Assembly: GCF_900091725.1 (NCBI RefSeq)
Contig: NZ_FMBW01000054.1
Location: 186,001 to 250,000 of the forward strand
Source: Streptomyces sp. DvalAA-43
GTDB taxonomy: Bacteria; Actinomycetota; Actinomycetes; Streptomycetales; Streptomycetaceae
Length of the DNA: 64,000 bases
Direction: 5' to 3'
Of the stretch, positions 17,901 through 25,774 are shown piece by piece (the first letter of the stretch is position 1; the number at the start of each line of letters is the position of its first letter). Both the position numbers and the translations under genes were made by a program. Under the pieces are notes generated by a model that saw only the letters and a list, made by a program, of their open reading frames with translations, was not told the DNA's origin and ran no database searches.

Positions 17901-18919
17901 TAGCCGGACTCGGCGAGCCGGGCCCCGGGGGGCACGGATGCCGCGTCCAGGATGACGACGGTGAACGGCTCGTCGCGGCTCGGCTCCGCACCGGGCTCGA
18001 ACGAGGGCCGGCCGGCGAACTCCTCGCCGAGCAGCGGCTCCAGCTCGGAGACCGTCTCGGCCACCAGCCGGGCCGAGCCCACCCCGTCGACATCGGCCTG
18101 GTGCTGGACGTGCGGCAACCACTTGGCCCACGACCAGGACGGCAGCGCTTCACCGTCCGCCACCACGGCGATCGCCAGGTCCTCCGGGGCGTGTGCCACG
18201 GCGAGTTGGGCGACCAGCGCGCGGGCCGCCGCCCGGGAGGTGGCGCGGTCCTCGTCCCCCGCGGTGAGCAGCACCCTCGCGAAAGACCGCAGCCGCACGG
18301 CCACCGGCTGGTCGCCGACCGTCGAGTAGGTGTGGATGAAGCGGCGCAGCGCATGGGCGGAGAGCGGTTCGAGGTCCTCGACCGGCTTGGTGGAGAGCGG
18401 CGCGAGGGTGAGGGCGAGCTGCTGCTCGCCGGTCCCTATCCGTACCTCGCCGAAGTCGTCATGGGTGGCGCGCCGTTCCCACAGGCGACCGGTGCGGGCG
18501 ACCGACCACAGCGCCTGCGGCAGCGGGTGGCGCCACTCCTGGGCCCGCCGCTGCTGCTCGACCACCTTGCGGATGCGGCGCCGACTCGTCGTCAGGTAGC
18601 GGAGGTAGTCACGGCGTTCCGCGCGCAGTTTGCGCTTGCGGTCCCCGGCGGCCCGGAGGAACTGGGCGACCAGCATGCCGACCGCCGAGGCCGCCATCAT
18701 CCCGATCGACACCCACATCAGCACGCCGTTGCCGTCACCGGGGCGGATGAAGATGAGCACCATGCCGAGCGAACTCAACGCCATCGGCAGATAGGTGATG
18801 ATGCCGCCCATGGCGCCCTGGGGATCCGGGAGGGACGGGGGCTCCTGGAGCGTCAGTTCACCCTCGGGCATGCGCGGGCCAACCCGGCGCGGGGGCCGTC
18901 GAAAAGTGACGGTGCTCAA
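14978..18919 (-). CDS. eccC: Type VII secretion ATPase EccC (FtsK/SpoIIIE, fused EccCa-EccCb)
   Basis: The protein has 1,313 residues. Two membrane helices lie near residues 38-90 (ITYLPMALSSLGMVLIFI and WVSIGMMAASAVGMLVAQFL). Three FtsK-type ATPase domains follow, with P-loops GATGSGKSE (about 485), GGPQSGKST (about 830) and GDVETGKSN (about 1113). Walker B strands are LFVVVDEF, VFLVVDGW and LFLLVDDH. It is the motor of the ESX channel, binding EsxB-like C-terminal signals in the last domain (family knowledge). The start is a TTG at 18919 preceded by GGGAG, giving STVTFRRPPRRVGP, the usual Streptomyces EccC N-terminus. It is the first gene of the minus arm, divergent from eccD. Confidence 0.93.
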   Translation of the reverse strand: MSTVTFRRPPRRVGPRMPEGELTLQEPPSLPDPQGAMGGIITYLPMALSSLGMVLIFIRPGDGNGVLMWVSIGMMAASAVGMLVAQFLRAAGDRKRKLRAERRDYLRYLTTSRRRIRKVVEQQRRAQEWRHPLPQALWSVARTGRLWERRATHDDFGEVRIGTGEQQLALTLAPLSTKPVEDLEPLSAHALRRFIHTYSTVGDQPVAVRLRSFARVLLTAGDEDRATSRAAARALVAQLAVAHAPEDLAIAVVADGEALPSWSWAKWLPHVQHQADVDGVGSARLVAETVSELEPLLGEEFAGRPSFEPGAEPSRDEPFTVVILDAASVPPGARLAESGYRNTVVVDVRGTLDGACQVRGTLRLRVGPDALALLSTAPDGKPTETELGRPDALGLHASRALATTLAPYRLGAAARAERPLQEDMELTDLLGIRDLHGADPADLHRSRSSAERMRVPIGIGADGAHVDLDLKESAQGGMGPHGMLIGATGSGKSELLRTLVLALALTHSSETLNFVLTDFKGGATFLGLDRLPHTSAVITNLADEAALVDRMKDALHGELVRRQELLRRAGNYASVREYEEARANGADLDPLPTLFVVVDEFSELLAAHRDFLDLFVMIGRLGRSLSVHLLLASQRLDEGRINQLEGHLSYRIALRTFSAMESRGVLGVPDAYELPPQPGSGLLKNDVGALTRFKAAYVSGLYRAARPAVRRAVVAGQVVPFEAGWVAPRARPAAPETEPDTEEESTSGPSLLTVAVDKLERSGPPAHQVWLAPLDEPPTLDLLLPPPGTPGGKFLTVPVGVIDRPFDQRRDELVADLSGAGGHVGIAGGPQSGKSTLVRTLVTALALTHTPRDVQFYCLDFGGGTLTSLTGLPHVGGVTGRLDPERMARTIAEVTQVITHRELLFAERGVESMADFRRRRAAGEFPDEAHGDVFLVVDGWNTIRQDFLDLASTFNLIASRGLNFGVHLIIASGRWMEISAALRDQLGTRFELRLGDPVDSMVNMRAAATVPTVPGRGLTADRMHYLTALPRTDGDPRAENVAEGVAALVREVAAGWDGPLAPRVRMLPMNLPAAGLPAPDGDLRVPLGLEDQRLDVFHHDFEEHPHLVVVGDVETGKSNLLAHLADGIRARYAPDEARIVLVDYRRGLAEAVPESHRLGYATGAGLLGQMIDGVARAMKERVPGPDIAPARLKLRDWWSGPRLFLLVDDHELVSTGGMTGGDPFGPLHEFLAQADEIGLHLVVARSANGSGRAMMSDQLLRRMVEANTPVLLMSCPPSEGQVVAGTKPRVLPAGRGLYITRRRTVQIQTAHRS

Positions 18920-19082
18920 ACCGGCTCCCGACTCGAAGTGTCGACGATTCGATATAGGCGGCTCACGCTGCCGATTATCGGTGGTCGGACGAACGTACAG
19001 TCATGACGAACTTCACGATAATGTGCAGTCGTTCCCGGGTCGAATCCCGATCGGAAATACAGGCGGGAGTGAATCGCGCACC
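18920..19082. promoter_or_regulatory. Divergent promoter region between eccC and eccD
   Basis: This 163-bp gap is less GC-rich than its surroundings (TCGACGATTCGATATAGG, CCGATTATCGG, CACGATAATGTGCAG) and must hold the promoters of both arms. CCGATTATCGG at about 18971-18981 is a short palindrome. The eccD frame is open through the whole region, so an upstream start cannot be excluded. Confidence 0.45.
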
Positions 19083-20465
19083 GTGAGCGACAAGACCGCC
19101 GGGCTCTGCCGGATAACCGTCAGAAGTCCGGAGAAAACCTTCGAACTAGGCATACCGGCCGATGTCCCGCTCGCCGATCTGCTGCCGGTGCTCGTCGAGT
19201 ACGCCGGCGGAGACCTCGACGAGCAAGGCCTGGAGCACGGCGGCTGGAGCCTCCAGCGGCTCGGCGCGGCCCCCCTCGACGAGGAACGCACCCCGGCCTC
19301 CCTGGAGTTGCGCGACGGCGAGACGCTCTACCTGAGAGCACGCCACGAAACCCTGCCGGAGGCCGACTTCGACGACCTCGTCGACGGCATCGGCGAGACC
19401 CTGCGCGCCCGCCCCGACACCTGGCGGCCCGAGCTGACGCGCCGTCTGCTCATCGGGTTCACCGTGGCGGCACTGGCCGCCGGGCTGATCACCGTCCTGC
19501 TGCCGGGCGCGGCGACGTGGCGCGCCGGAGCCGCCGCCGCCGTCGCGCTCCTGCTGGTGGCAGGCGGGTTGGCCGCCTCCCGGGCGGTCGGCGACGCGGG
19601 CGCCGGGGCGGCGCTCGGCGTACTGGCCGTGCCCTACCTCGCCGTCGCCGGAGCGCTCGTCCCGGCCGCCGGGCACGGCGAGAGCCTGCTCGGTCCCCGG
19701 CTGCTGGCAGGGGGCGCCGCGGGCGCGGGAGCGGCGATCATCGCCTTGGCCGCGGTCGGCGCCTTCGCACCGCTCTTCCTCGGGGCGTTCACGGTGGCCG
19801 TGTTCGTCGCGGCGGCCGGTGCGATCGCGCTGGCCGGGATCCCGAGCGCCCATGTCGCCGGCTGGCTGGCCGTCGCCGTCGTCCTGGCGGGCGGGTTCGT
19901 CCCCAGCCTGGCCTTCCGGTTCGCCGGCATGCGGATGCCGCCGCTGCCGTCCAACGCGGGCGAACTGCAGGAGGGCATCGAGCCGTTCCCCGCCCAGCAG
20001 GTGCGCGAGCGAGCCGAACTGGCCGACCGGTACCTGACCGGGATGTACGTCGCCCTCGGGCTGGTGGCCGCGGCCTGCGAGACCGTACTGCTCACCGACC
20101 CGGACGGTTGGACGGCCCCGCTGCTCGCCGTGGTGCTGAGCACGCTGCTGTTGCTGCACGTGCGGGTGGTCGGCGCGGTGCGGCACCGGCTCGCGATGGC
20201 GATCCCCGGGGCGTACGGACTGGCCCTGGCGGGCGTGCTGCGCGCGATCGACCTGGGGCTGCCGGGACGGCTGGAGATCACCGCCGCCTTCGCGGTGATC
20301 GCCGCGGTCACCGCGATCGCCGCGTGGACGGTCCCGGGACGGCGGCTCGTCCCCTACTGGGGCCGCAGCGCCGACCTCCTGCACACCTTCTGCGCGCTGG
20401 TACTTCTGCCGCTCGCGGAGCTGCTCGCCGGGGTGTTCGGCGCGCTGCGCGGAATCCGGGGGTGA
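19083..20465 (+). CDS. eccD: Type VII secretion integral membrane protein EccD
   Basis: The protein has 460 residues. Residues 1-95 form a ubiquitin-like domain (CRITVRSPEKTFELGIPADV, then LADLLPVLVEYAG and ETLYLRARHETLPEADFDDL), which ends in the family's conserved DDLVDGI. About 11 transmembrane helices follow, from LLIGFTVAALAAGLITVLL to the C-terminal ALVLLPLAELLAGVFGAL. EccD dimers form the membrane vestibule of the ESX channel. The GTG at 19083 is chosen with GGGAG about 13 bases upstream; the open frame extends further back. eccB begins 7 bases after the stop, so the two are co-translated. Confidence 0.9.
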   Translation: MSDKTAGLCRITVRSPEKTFELGIPADVPLADLLPVLVEYAGGDLDEQGLEHGGWSLQRLGAAPLDEERTPASLELRDGETLYLRARHETLPEADFDDLVDGIGETLRARPDTWRPELTRRLLIGFTVAALAAGLITVLLPGAATWRAGAAAAVALLLVAGGLAASRAVGDAGAGAALGVLAVPYLAVAGALVPAAGHGESLLGPRLLAGGAAGAGAAIIALAAVGAFAPLFLGAFTVAVFVAAAGAIALAGIPSAHVAGWLAVAVVLAGGFVPSLAFRFAGMRMPPLPSNAGELQEGIEPFPAQQVRERAELADRYLTGMYVALGLVAAACETVLLTDPDGWTAPLLAVVLSTLLLLHVRVVGAVRHRLAMAIPGAYGLALAGVLRAIDLGLPGRLEITAAFAVIAAVTAIAAWTVPGRRLVPYWGRSADLLHTFCALVLLPLAELLAGVFGALRGIRG

Positions 20466-20472
20466 GGCGCTG

Positions 20473-21969
20473 ATGGCGGTGCAGTCGCGCAAGGACCAGG
20501 TGCAGGCACACCTGTATGTGATGGGCAGGCTCTCCAGCGGCCTGCTGCGGGACGATCCCGACTCGCCCGACACCCCGACCGCCCGGACCTGGCGGGGTGT
20601 CCGCTGGGGCGCGCTCGTGGTGGCGCTGGCCTGCGTGGTGACGGTGCTGTACGGGCTGATCAAGCCGGGTGGCGGGACGTCCTGGCAGACGCCGGGGGCG
20701 CTGGTCGTCGTCAAGGACACCGGCGCCCGCTACCTGAATGTCGGAGGGACGCTCCACCCCGTGCTCAACGAAGCGTCCGCACGGCTGGTGGCCGGGGACC
20801 GGATGACGGTCGAACAGGCCGTGGCGGCATCGCTCGCCGACGCCCCGCGCGGCACCCCCATCGGGATCGTGGGCGCCCCGGACGGGCTGCCAGAGGCGCC
20901 CGGCGCCGGGATGTGGGCGGTGTGCGCGGGAGCGCAGCCGGCCGGGGCGGCGGGCGGCACGGGGCCGCTGACCAGCGTGGTCGTGGGCGGTCCCGCCGAA
21001 TCGGGGGACGGGCTCGGCTCCGACCGGGGCGTGCTGGTCACCGCGCCGGGAGAGGGCCAGCAACTGGTGTGGAACGGGCGCCGCTTCCGTGTGGACACCC
21101 GACACGGCACGGCTGCGGCGCTGGGCTGGGCGGGCGTGAGCCCCGTACCCGTGAGCGCCTCGTTCCTGACGGCGCTGGACGCCGGACCGGCGCTCGCCCC
21201 GCCGGAGATCGCCGACCGGGGCCGCCCGGGGCCGCGACTGGCGGGCGGCGCCACCCGCATCGGCCAGCTGTTCTCGGCCGGGGGCCAGCACTATGTGCTG
21301 CGTACGGACGGTCTGGCACCGCTGACCGGCCTGGCCCAGCGCCTGCTGCACGGCGATCCGCGCACCCAGGACCAGGCGTACGGCGGTCGGGCGGTGAAGG
21401 AACGGCCCGTCGGCCCTTCCGACCTGGCGGCCCATCAGGCCCCCGCCTCGGCGGCGCAGCAACTGGCGGCCGGACTGCCCCCCTCGGCGCCGAAGGTGTC
21501 GCCGGTCGACCCGGCGCGGGAGCAGGTCTGCGCCCGGGTGACGCCCCTGGCCGACGGCCACACGACGACGGTGGCCCTGGTCCCGGCGGCCGAGGTGCCC
21601 GGCTCGGCGCCCGGTGTGCAGCCGGGGGTGATGGCGGCGTGCGCTCCGGTGGACCGGACCTGGGTACGCCCGGGGACGGGTGCGCTGGTCCGGGCGCGAT
21701 CGTCGGCGGGTACCGGCAACTCGCTCTATTTGGTGTCGGATTCGGGCGTTTCCTATCCGATTACGGCAGCTGGGCTGAAACAACTCGGATATTCGCAAGG
21801 TGCGGCCGTTGACGTTCCGGGTCGATTGCTGAGTCTTCTTCCGAGTGGTCCCGTTCTGGACCCGGCGGCGGTCTCGAAGAGTGGAGTCGTAGAGGCGGAC
21901 ACGGAAGGGGAGGGGAAGGTTCCGCCGAAAAGGAAACAATTGCGTGAACAATGCGACACTGGTTCGTGA
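20473..21969 (+). CDS. eccB: Type VII secretion protein EccB
   Basis: The protein has 498 residues. It starts with the diagnostic cytoplasmic MAVQSRKDQVQAHLYVMGRL, followed by one membrane helix (ALVVALACVVTVLYGLI, about residues 45-62). A large extracytoplasmic R1-R4 core has conserved Cys residues (MWAVCAGAQ, REQVCARV, VMAACAPVD). In ESX systems EccB caps the periplasmic face of the channel. From about 21720 the codons become A/T-richer (ATT, GGA, AAA, TTT), unlike the rest of the gene, although the protein family continues (SLYLVSDSGVSYPI). This suggests a recombination junction or selection on the DNA near the following promoter. Confidence 0.92.
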   Translation: MAVQSRKDQVQAHLYVMGRLSSGLLRDDPDSPDTPTARTWRGVRWGALVVALACVVTVLYGLIKPGGGTSWQTPGALVVVKDTGARYLNVGGTLHPVLNEASARLVAGDRMTVEQAVAASLADAPRGTPIGIVGAPDGLPEAPGAGMWAVCAGAQPAGAAGGTGPLTSVVVGGPAESGDGLGSDRGVLVTAPGEGQQLVWNGRRFRVDTRHGTAAALGWAGVSPVPVSASFLTALDAGPALAPPEIADRGRPGPRLAGGATRIGQLFSAGGQHYVLRTDGLAPLTGLAQRLLHGDPRTQDQAYGGRAVKERPVGPSDLAAHQAPASAAQQLAAGLPPSAPKVSPVDPAREQVCARVTPLADGHTTTVALVPAAEVPGSAPGVQPGVMAACAPVDRTWVRPGTGALVRARSSAGTGNSLYLVSDSGVSYPITAAGLKQLGYSQGAAVDVPGRLLSLLPSGPVLDPAAVSKSGVVEADTEGEGKVPPKRKQLREQCDTGS

Positions 21970-22006
21970 TCATGGTCTGCGCGCATAAGAAAATTCAAAG
22001 TTTCAC

Positions 22007-22033
22007 GGGACAAGTACTCTCTGTGCGTATAGT
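22007..22033 (+). promoter_or_regulatory. Candidate promoter for the Esx/giant-protein operon
   Basis: TATAGT at 22028-22033 is a good -10 element. GGGACA at 22007-22012 is a weak -35 with a 15-bp spacer. They lie in a distinctly A/T-rich stretch (21970-22060) between eccB and the first WXG100-size gene, about 65 bases before its start. A separate promoter would let substrates be made in excess over channel subunits. Confidence 0.4.
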
Positions 22034-22096
22034 CTGACGACCTGTTTTAACGAGCGCTTGTGGCGCAACATGGCGATCCGAAGAGGGAGTTCCACC

Positions 22097-22465
22097 ATGG
22101 TCGGCGGCGGTACCTACACTCGCGAACAGCAGGACATCGACAAGGCTCGGGCCGCGTTGGAGAACCACGTCGCCGCCATGGCCAAGGCCGGCAGCACCGT
22201 CCAGCAGATCCATGACGACGTGCGCCTGGCCTACGTGGCCGACTCGTCCTCCATCTTCTCGTCGAAGCTGAACGAGTGGATGCAGGCGTACACCAACATC
22301 AAGGCGAAAGTCGATCAGCTCCATCAGGGCCTGACCGCGGCGGACAAGATCCAGACGGCCGGTGAGATGGACGCCCAGGGCTACGGCCAGGCGTGGCAGT
22401 CCGGGGGCAGCTTCCACAACGCGAGCGATGCCACGTACGCCGCGCTCGGCGGCGGCAGCAACTGA
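22097..22465 (+). CDS. WXG100-superfamily protein (EsxA-like), degenerate WxG turn
   Basis: The protein has 122 residues and is predicted as a helical hairpin: TREQQDIDKARAALENHVAA, then a turn, then SSKLNEWMQAYTNIKAKVDQ. The W-x-G turn is not preserved; the turn reads LAYVADSSSIF. The size, the helix-turn-helix layout and the position directly after eccB fit an Esx partner. A small C-terminal extension (GSFHNASDATYAALGGG) follows the second helix; YxxxD/E, the usual export signal, is not evident. The ATG at 22097 follows AGAGGGAG, an excellent ribosome site. It probably pairs with the next gene product. Confidence 0.75.
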   Translation: MVGGGTYTREQQDIDKARAALENHVAAMAKAGSTVQQIHDDVRLAYVADSSSIFSSKLNEWMQAYTNIKAKVDQLHQGLTAADKIQTAGEMDAQGYGQAWQSGGSFHNASDATYAALGGGSN

Positions 22466-22504
22466 CAGCGGCCACGGCCCTTCCATCCCTGAGGAGACGA
22501 TCCC

Positions 22505-22789
22505 ATGCCCAATGTCCAGCTCATCAAGGACGCCGCCAACACGGCCATCGAGGAGATGGTGGCCGCCAACGCCTCGATGGTGCAGGCGCTGAACGACATG
22601 AAGGACCAGATCACCCCCCTGGCCGCTTCGTTCACCGGTGCCACCGCCGCCGCGTGGCTCGACTTCCAGAATTACGTCGACACCGCCACCGCCGACATGA
22701 ACCACGCGTTCGGCCAGGGTTCGCAGGCGCTGCAGCAGATGATCGACGCCCAGATCGAGGCGGACCTCAACGGCAGCGGCCAGTTCTGA
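22505..22789 (+). CDS. WXG100-family protein (EsxB-like)
   Basis: The protein has 94 residues, the typical WXG100 length. Helix 1 reads AANTAIEEMVAANASMVQAL and helix 2 FQNYVDTATADMNHAFGQGS. Between them, FTGATAAAWLDF holds the Trp and small residues of a relaxed WxG turn (G-x-x-A-x-A-W). GAGGAGACGATCCC precedes the ATG. Its stop overlaps the start of the next gene (TGATG). With the preceding protein it is the likely core Esx heterodimer that engages EccC. Confidence 0.8.
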   Translation: MPNVQLIKDAANTAIEEMVAANASMVQALNDMKDQITPLAASFTGATAAAWLDFQNYVDTATADMNHAFGQGSQALQQMIDAQIEADLNGSGQF

Positions 22790-23241
22790 TGAGCGGCGGC
22801 GAACAGGGCGGGACCGGGACCTACAAGGTCACCGAGGGATATCTGCAGGGCCTCGCGGATCAGCACATCAACGCGTTCCTAGAGGACCTGAAGACCAATC
22901 ACGCCGTCCAGATGCTCCGCGGCTTCGCCGGCGACACGACCGCCGGCGGAGCCACCTTCGACCGCATCTACGCGGGTTCGGGCAAGGGAGTGACGAGCGC
23001 GGCTCTGCTGCAGGACCGGTTCGCCCGGTTCAGCAGCCAGCTCAAGACACAGCTCGACAACTTCAACGTCGGCATGACGAAGCTCTACTTCGACCTCGGC
23101 AAGGTCGACCTCGCGCTCAAGGGCGGCGAGGACAGCGCCTCCGACATCAGCAAGACCGCGTTCGACACGGTGACCAAGGACGCGCTGTCCCAGTTCGGCG
23201 GCTCCGCGCCGGGCGGCAGCGGATCCACGTCCGCGATATAG
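22789..23241 (+). CDS. Helical ESX-associated protein of unknown function (150 aa)
   Basis: The start ATG overlaps the preceding stop, so it is coupled to the EsxB-like gene. The protein is helical (TEGYLQGLADQHINAFLEDL and RFARFSSQLKTQLDNFNVGM) with an aromatic patch (TKLYFDLGKVDLAL) and a Gly/Ser-rich tail. No signal peptide or membrane span is present. It lacks a WxG motif. Size, composition and coupling suggest a WXG100-like partner or chaperone for the large proteins downstream. I do not recognise a named family. Confidence 0.65.
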   Translation: MSGGEQGGTGTYKVTEGYLQGLADQHINAFLEDLKTNHAVQMLRGFAGDTTAGGATFDRIYAGSGKGVTSAALLQDRFARFSSQLKTQLDNFNVGMTKLYFDLGKVDLALKGGEDSASDISKTAFDTVTKDALSQFGGSAPGGSGSTSAI

Positions 23242-23279
23242 CGGACAGCAGCAGAGACACAGAAGGGTGATCGTGGCAC

Positions 23280-25262
23280 GTGGGCAAGGACTACAACTGG
23301 GAGACGGTGCTCTCCACCTACACCACGGCCACGCCGACCAGCCGGATGGACATCGGCGGCAGTGGCGACGGCTACAACAGCTGGTTCGAGAAGCACGCGA
23401 TCAACACCACGGACTACGATCCGTACTTCGGCCCGGACGGCTACGACTTCTACTGGAGCTTCACCTGGACGCCTCCGGCCACCAAGGTGGAACGTCACAT
23501 CCAGATGGGTCTGACGCTCAGCCGCCTGGTCGGCAGCAACGACACGGACACGCCGCTGTACAAGTTCGTCCACGAGCCGTTCCAGTACCTTGAACCCGCC
23601 CTGACCGACAGCGGAAGCGACGTCATCAAGCTGCACAGCTTCGACGACGCGGGCATGGCCGTGCGCGGTGTCCAGCAGTTGCTCGACCAGTGGTCGCAGC
23701 AGCTGGCGAAGCTGGGCGATGGCATCGACGTCCCGGACTCGGAGTTCCAGGGCAGCGCGGCAGGGTCGCTCAAGAACATCCTGGCCGGCATAGGGGGCGA
23801 GCTGACCCAGATCGTCCGGCAGCTGACCAAGCCCGACTGGACGAAGGAGCTCGACGCGGCGCGCACTCAGCTCCAGACCAGCACGGAGCAACTGCGCGCG
23901 GCGCACGAGAAGTGGCTCAACACGCCGGAGTCCATGCCGGTGAACCACGTCCGGCCGCTCTGGCTCGTCGCAGTACTCATGCTGACGCTCGACATGCTGG
24001 TCAGTGACACCGACACCCCGACGCACGTGGCGTTCGGCGACCCTCATGACCAGGCGTTCTGGGACCGCATGGAGGCGACGGCGAAACAGGGCTGGCTCGC
24101 CCACGTCGGCCAGATGCTCGACCCGGCGGCCCACCAGCAGGGGAACGACCTCGACACCGCATACCAGAGCACCGCGGACGAGATCCGCGACCTCCAGGCA
24201 CCAACCTGGATCACCCCGTACTCGGGGTCAGGATCCGGGAACAGCGAGGTCGACAAGGCGAAGCAGCAGCTCGAAGAAGAGCAGAAGAAGCTGGAACAGC
24301 AGGCGAAGGACCAGGAGAAGCAGTTCCAGACCCAGCAGGACCAGCTGACGAAGCAGAAGGACCAGCAGCAACAGGACCTGAAGGACCAGCAGGACGACCT
24401 GAAGAAGCAGTCCGAGGACCAGCAGAACGACCTGAAGAAGCAGACGGACGACCTGAACAAGCAGGCCGATTCCCTGAAGAACGGTCCCAACACACAGGTC
24501 ACCCCGCCCGGTGGCACCCAGGACCAGCAGAAGCAGCTTGACGACCTCAAGAAGCAGGCCGACGAGCTCGGCACCGGAAACGGCACCACCTACAACGCGA
24601 ACAACCTGCCGCCCGGCTCCAAGGTCAATAAGGACGGCACCGTCACCGGTCCGAACGGGCTGCCACTGAAGAACCCCGACGGCAGCACCGTCAAGGTTCC
24701 ACCGGGGACCAAGGTGCCGTCCGGGGGGACCACCGAGGAGGAGCTGCGGCGGCAGCAACAGCAGCAGCGCCGCACCCTTCAGCAAGAGGCCGAGGCCCAG
24801 GAGCGCCGGTTCCAGCAGCAGCGCGCACAGCAGGAGGCCGAGCGCAAGCAGGCGCTGGCCCAGCAGCGCCAGTACGAGCAGTCGCTCCAACGCGCCCGCG
24901 AGCAGGTGCGCAGCTCCGGCAGCGAGGAACTGCTGCGGAACGCCGGCAAGGGCGGAACGCTGAAGATGCGGAACGCCGACGGGACCTTCTCCGAGTCCCG
25001 GCGCAACCCGCTCACCGGCGAGGAGGTCACGCCGGGCGCCGGCCGGGTCAGGACCACCTCCACCGAGCCCGACGTCAAGGCTGCCGAGCAGACGGCCGCG
25101 ACGGGGCGGCGCACCTCGTCCCAGTCACCGATGATGCCGCCGCCCGGCGGCGGAGGGGCTCCGGCGGGACAGGAACAGCACCGGGAACGCAAGAGCTACC
25201 TGGACGAGGACGAGGACACATGGGGCACCCAGGAGTGCTCCACGACGGGGGTGATCGGCTGA
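23280..25262 (+). CDS. T7SS-linked protein with long Gln/Lys/Asp coiled coil (660 aa)
   Basis: Residues 1-320 are a helical domain rich in aromatics (KDYNWETVLSTYTT, DGYDFYWSFTW, WTKELDAARTQLQTSTEQLR), with a hydrophobic stretch LWLVAVLMLTLDMLV near residue 225. Residues about 322-405 form an extreme coiled coil (QQQQDLKDQQDDLKKQSEDQ). A Gly/Pro linker and a second Gln/Arg helix (EELRRQQQQQRRTLQQEAEA) follow, ending in SYLDEDEDTWGTQECS. It may belong to the Streptomyces ESX-linked AAWKG-type proteins (uncertain). The GTG at 23280 is used; AGAAGGG lies 12 bases upstream. The next start overlaps its stop (TGATG). It is a possible co-secreted or scaffold protein. Confidence 0.65.
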   Translation: MGKDYNWETVLSTYTTATPTSRMDIGGSGDGYNSWFEKHAINTTDYDPYFGPDGYDFYWSFTWTPPATKVERHIQMGLTLSRLVGSNDTDTPLYKFVHEPFQYLEPALTDSGSDVIKLHSFDDAGMAVRGVQQLLDQWSQQLAKLGDGIDVPDSEFQGSAAGSLKNILAGIGGELTQIVRQLTKPDWTKELDAARTQLQTSTEQLRAAHEKWLNTPESMPVNHVRPLWLVAVLMLTLDMLVSDTDTPTHVAFGDPHDQAFWDRMEATAKQGWLAHVGQMLDPAAHQQGNDLDTAYQSTADEIRDLQAPTWITPYSGSGSGNSEVDKAKQQLEEEQKKLEQQAKDQEKQFQTQQDQLTKQKDQQQQDLKDQQDDLKKQSEDQQNDLKKQTDDLNKQADSLKNGPNTQVTPPGGTQDQQKQLDDLKKQADELGTGNGTTYNANNLPPGSKVNKDGTVTGPNGLPLKNPDGSTVKVPPGTKVPSGGTTEEELRRQQQQQRRTLQQEAEAQERRFQQQRAQQEAERKQALAQQRQYEQSLQRAREQVRSSGSEELLRNAGKGGTLKMRNADGTFSESRRNPLTGEEVTPGAGRVRTTSTEPDVKAAEQTAATGRRTSSQSPMMPPPGGGGAPAGQEQHRERKSYLDEDEDTWGTQECSTTGVIG

Positions 25263-25774
25263 TGACGGACCAGAAGGACAGCGGCATCCGGAACAACGGC
25301 TCCGCGCAGCCCACCCGCTCCGCCCGCGAGCAGTTCGAGTCGATCCTCGGCTCGACGCTCCAGGAGCAGTTCGGCGAGATGCAGCAGCAGGTCCGCGAGC
25401 ACACCGCGAAGCTCGCGTCGGTCCAGCGCGAGCTGGCCGCCCGCACCTCCACCGTGCGCTCCAAGGACCGCGCCATCAGCGTCACCGTGGGTATCCAGGG
25501 TGAGGTCCGCGAAATCAAGTTCCACAACGAGGACTACCGGCGGATGGACCCGGCCCGCCTCGGCAAGACCCTGACGGAGCTGATCGGCAGAGCACAGGCC
25601 GAGGGCTCCGAGGCCGCGCGCGAGGCATTCGAGCCGCTGCGTGGCAAGGGCGCCGAGATGCGCCACTCGATGCTGGCGGGCTCACCCATGGAGGAACTCC
25701 TGGCCCCGATCCGGGAGATGACGAAGAACCTGGGTGCGGCGCCCAAGCCCCGGGGAGGCAGGAGCGATGGCTGA
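25262..25774 (+). CDS. YbaB/EbfC-like protein in the T7SS operon
   Basis: The protein has 170 residues. A coiled-coil N-terminus (LQEQFGEMQQQVREHTAKLA) leads into a YbaB-like strand pair, TVRSKDRAISVTVGIQGEVR followed by EIKFHNEDYRRMDPARLGKT. In YbaB/EbfC nucleoid proteins the same order, a helix then a V-x-V-x-x-x-G-x-v-x-x-i hairpin, is seen. YbaB-like proteins occur beside EspB and other ESX substrates in actinobacteria, where they may act as chaperones (family knowledge, role unproven). It is translationally coupled at both ends: TGATG at the start and an 8-base overlap with the next gene. Confidence 0.7.
   Translation: MTDQKDSGIRNNGSAQPTRSAREQFESILGSTLQEQFGEMQQQVREHTAKLASVQRELAARTSTVRSKDRAISVTVGIQGEVREIKFHNEDYRRMDPARLGKTLTELIGRAQAEGSEAAREAFEPLRGKGAEMRHSMLAGSPMEELLAPIREMTKNLGAAPKPRGGRSDG

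Noticed and set aside
16130..19006. 958-codon open frame opposite eccC
   Set aside because: Composition-driven shadow of eccC with no recognisable domain.
22058..22096. N-terminal extension of the EsxA-like gene (MWRNMAIRRGSSTM)
   Set aside because: The ATG at 22097 has a strong AGAGGGAG ribosome site, and the extension would cross that site.
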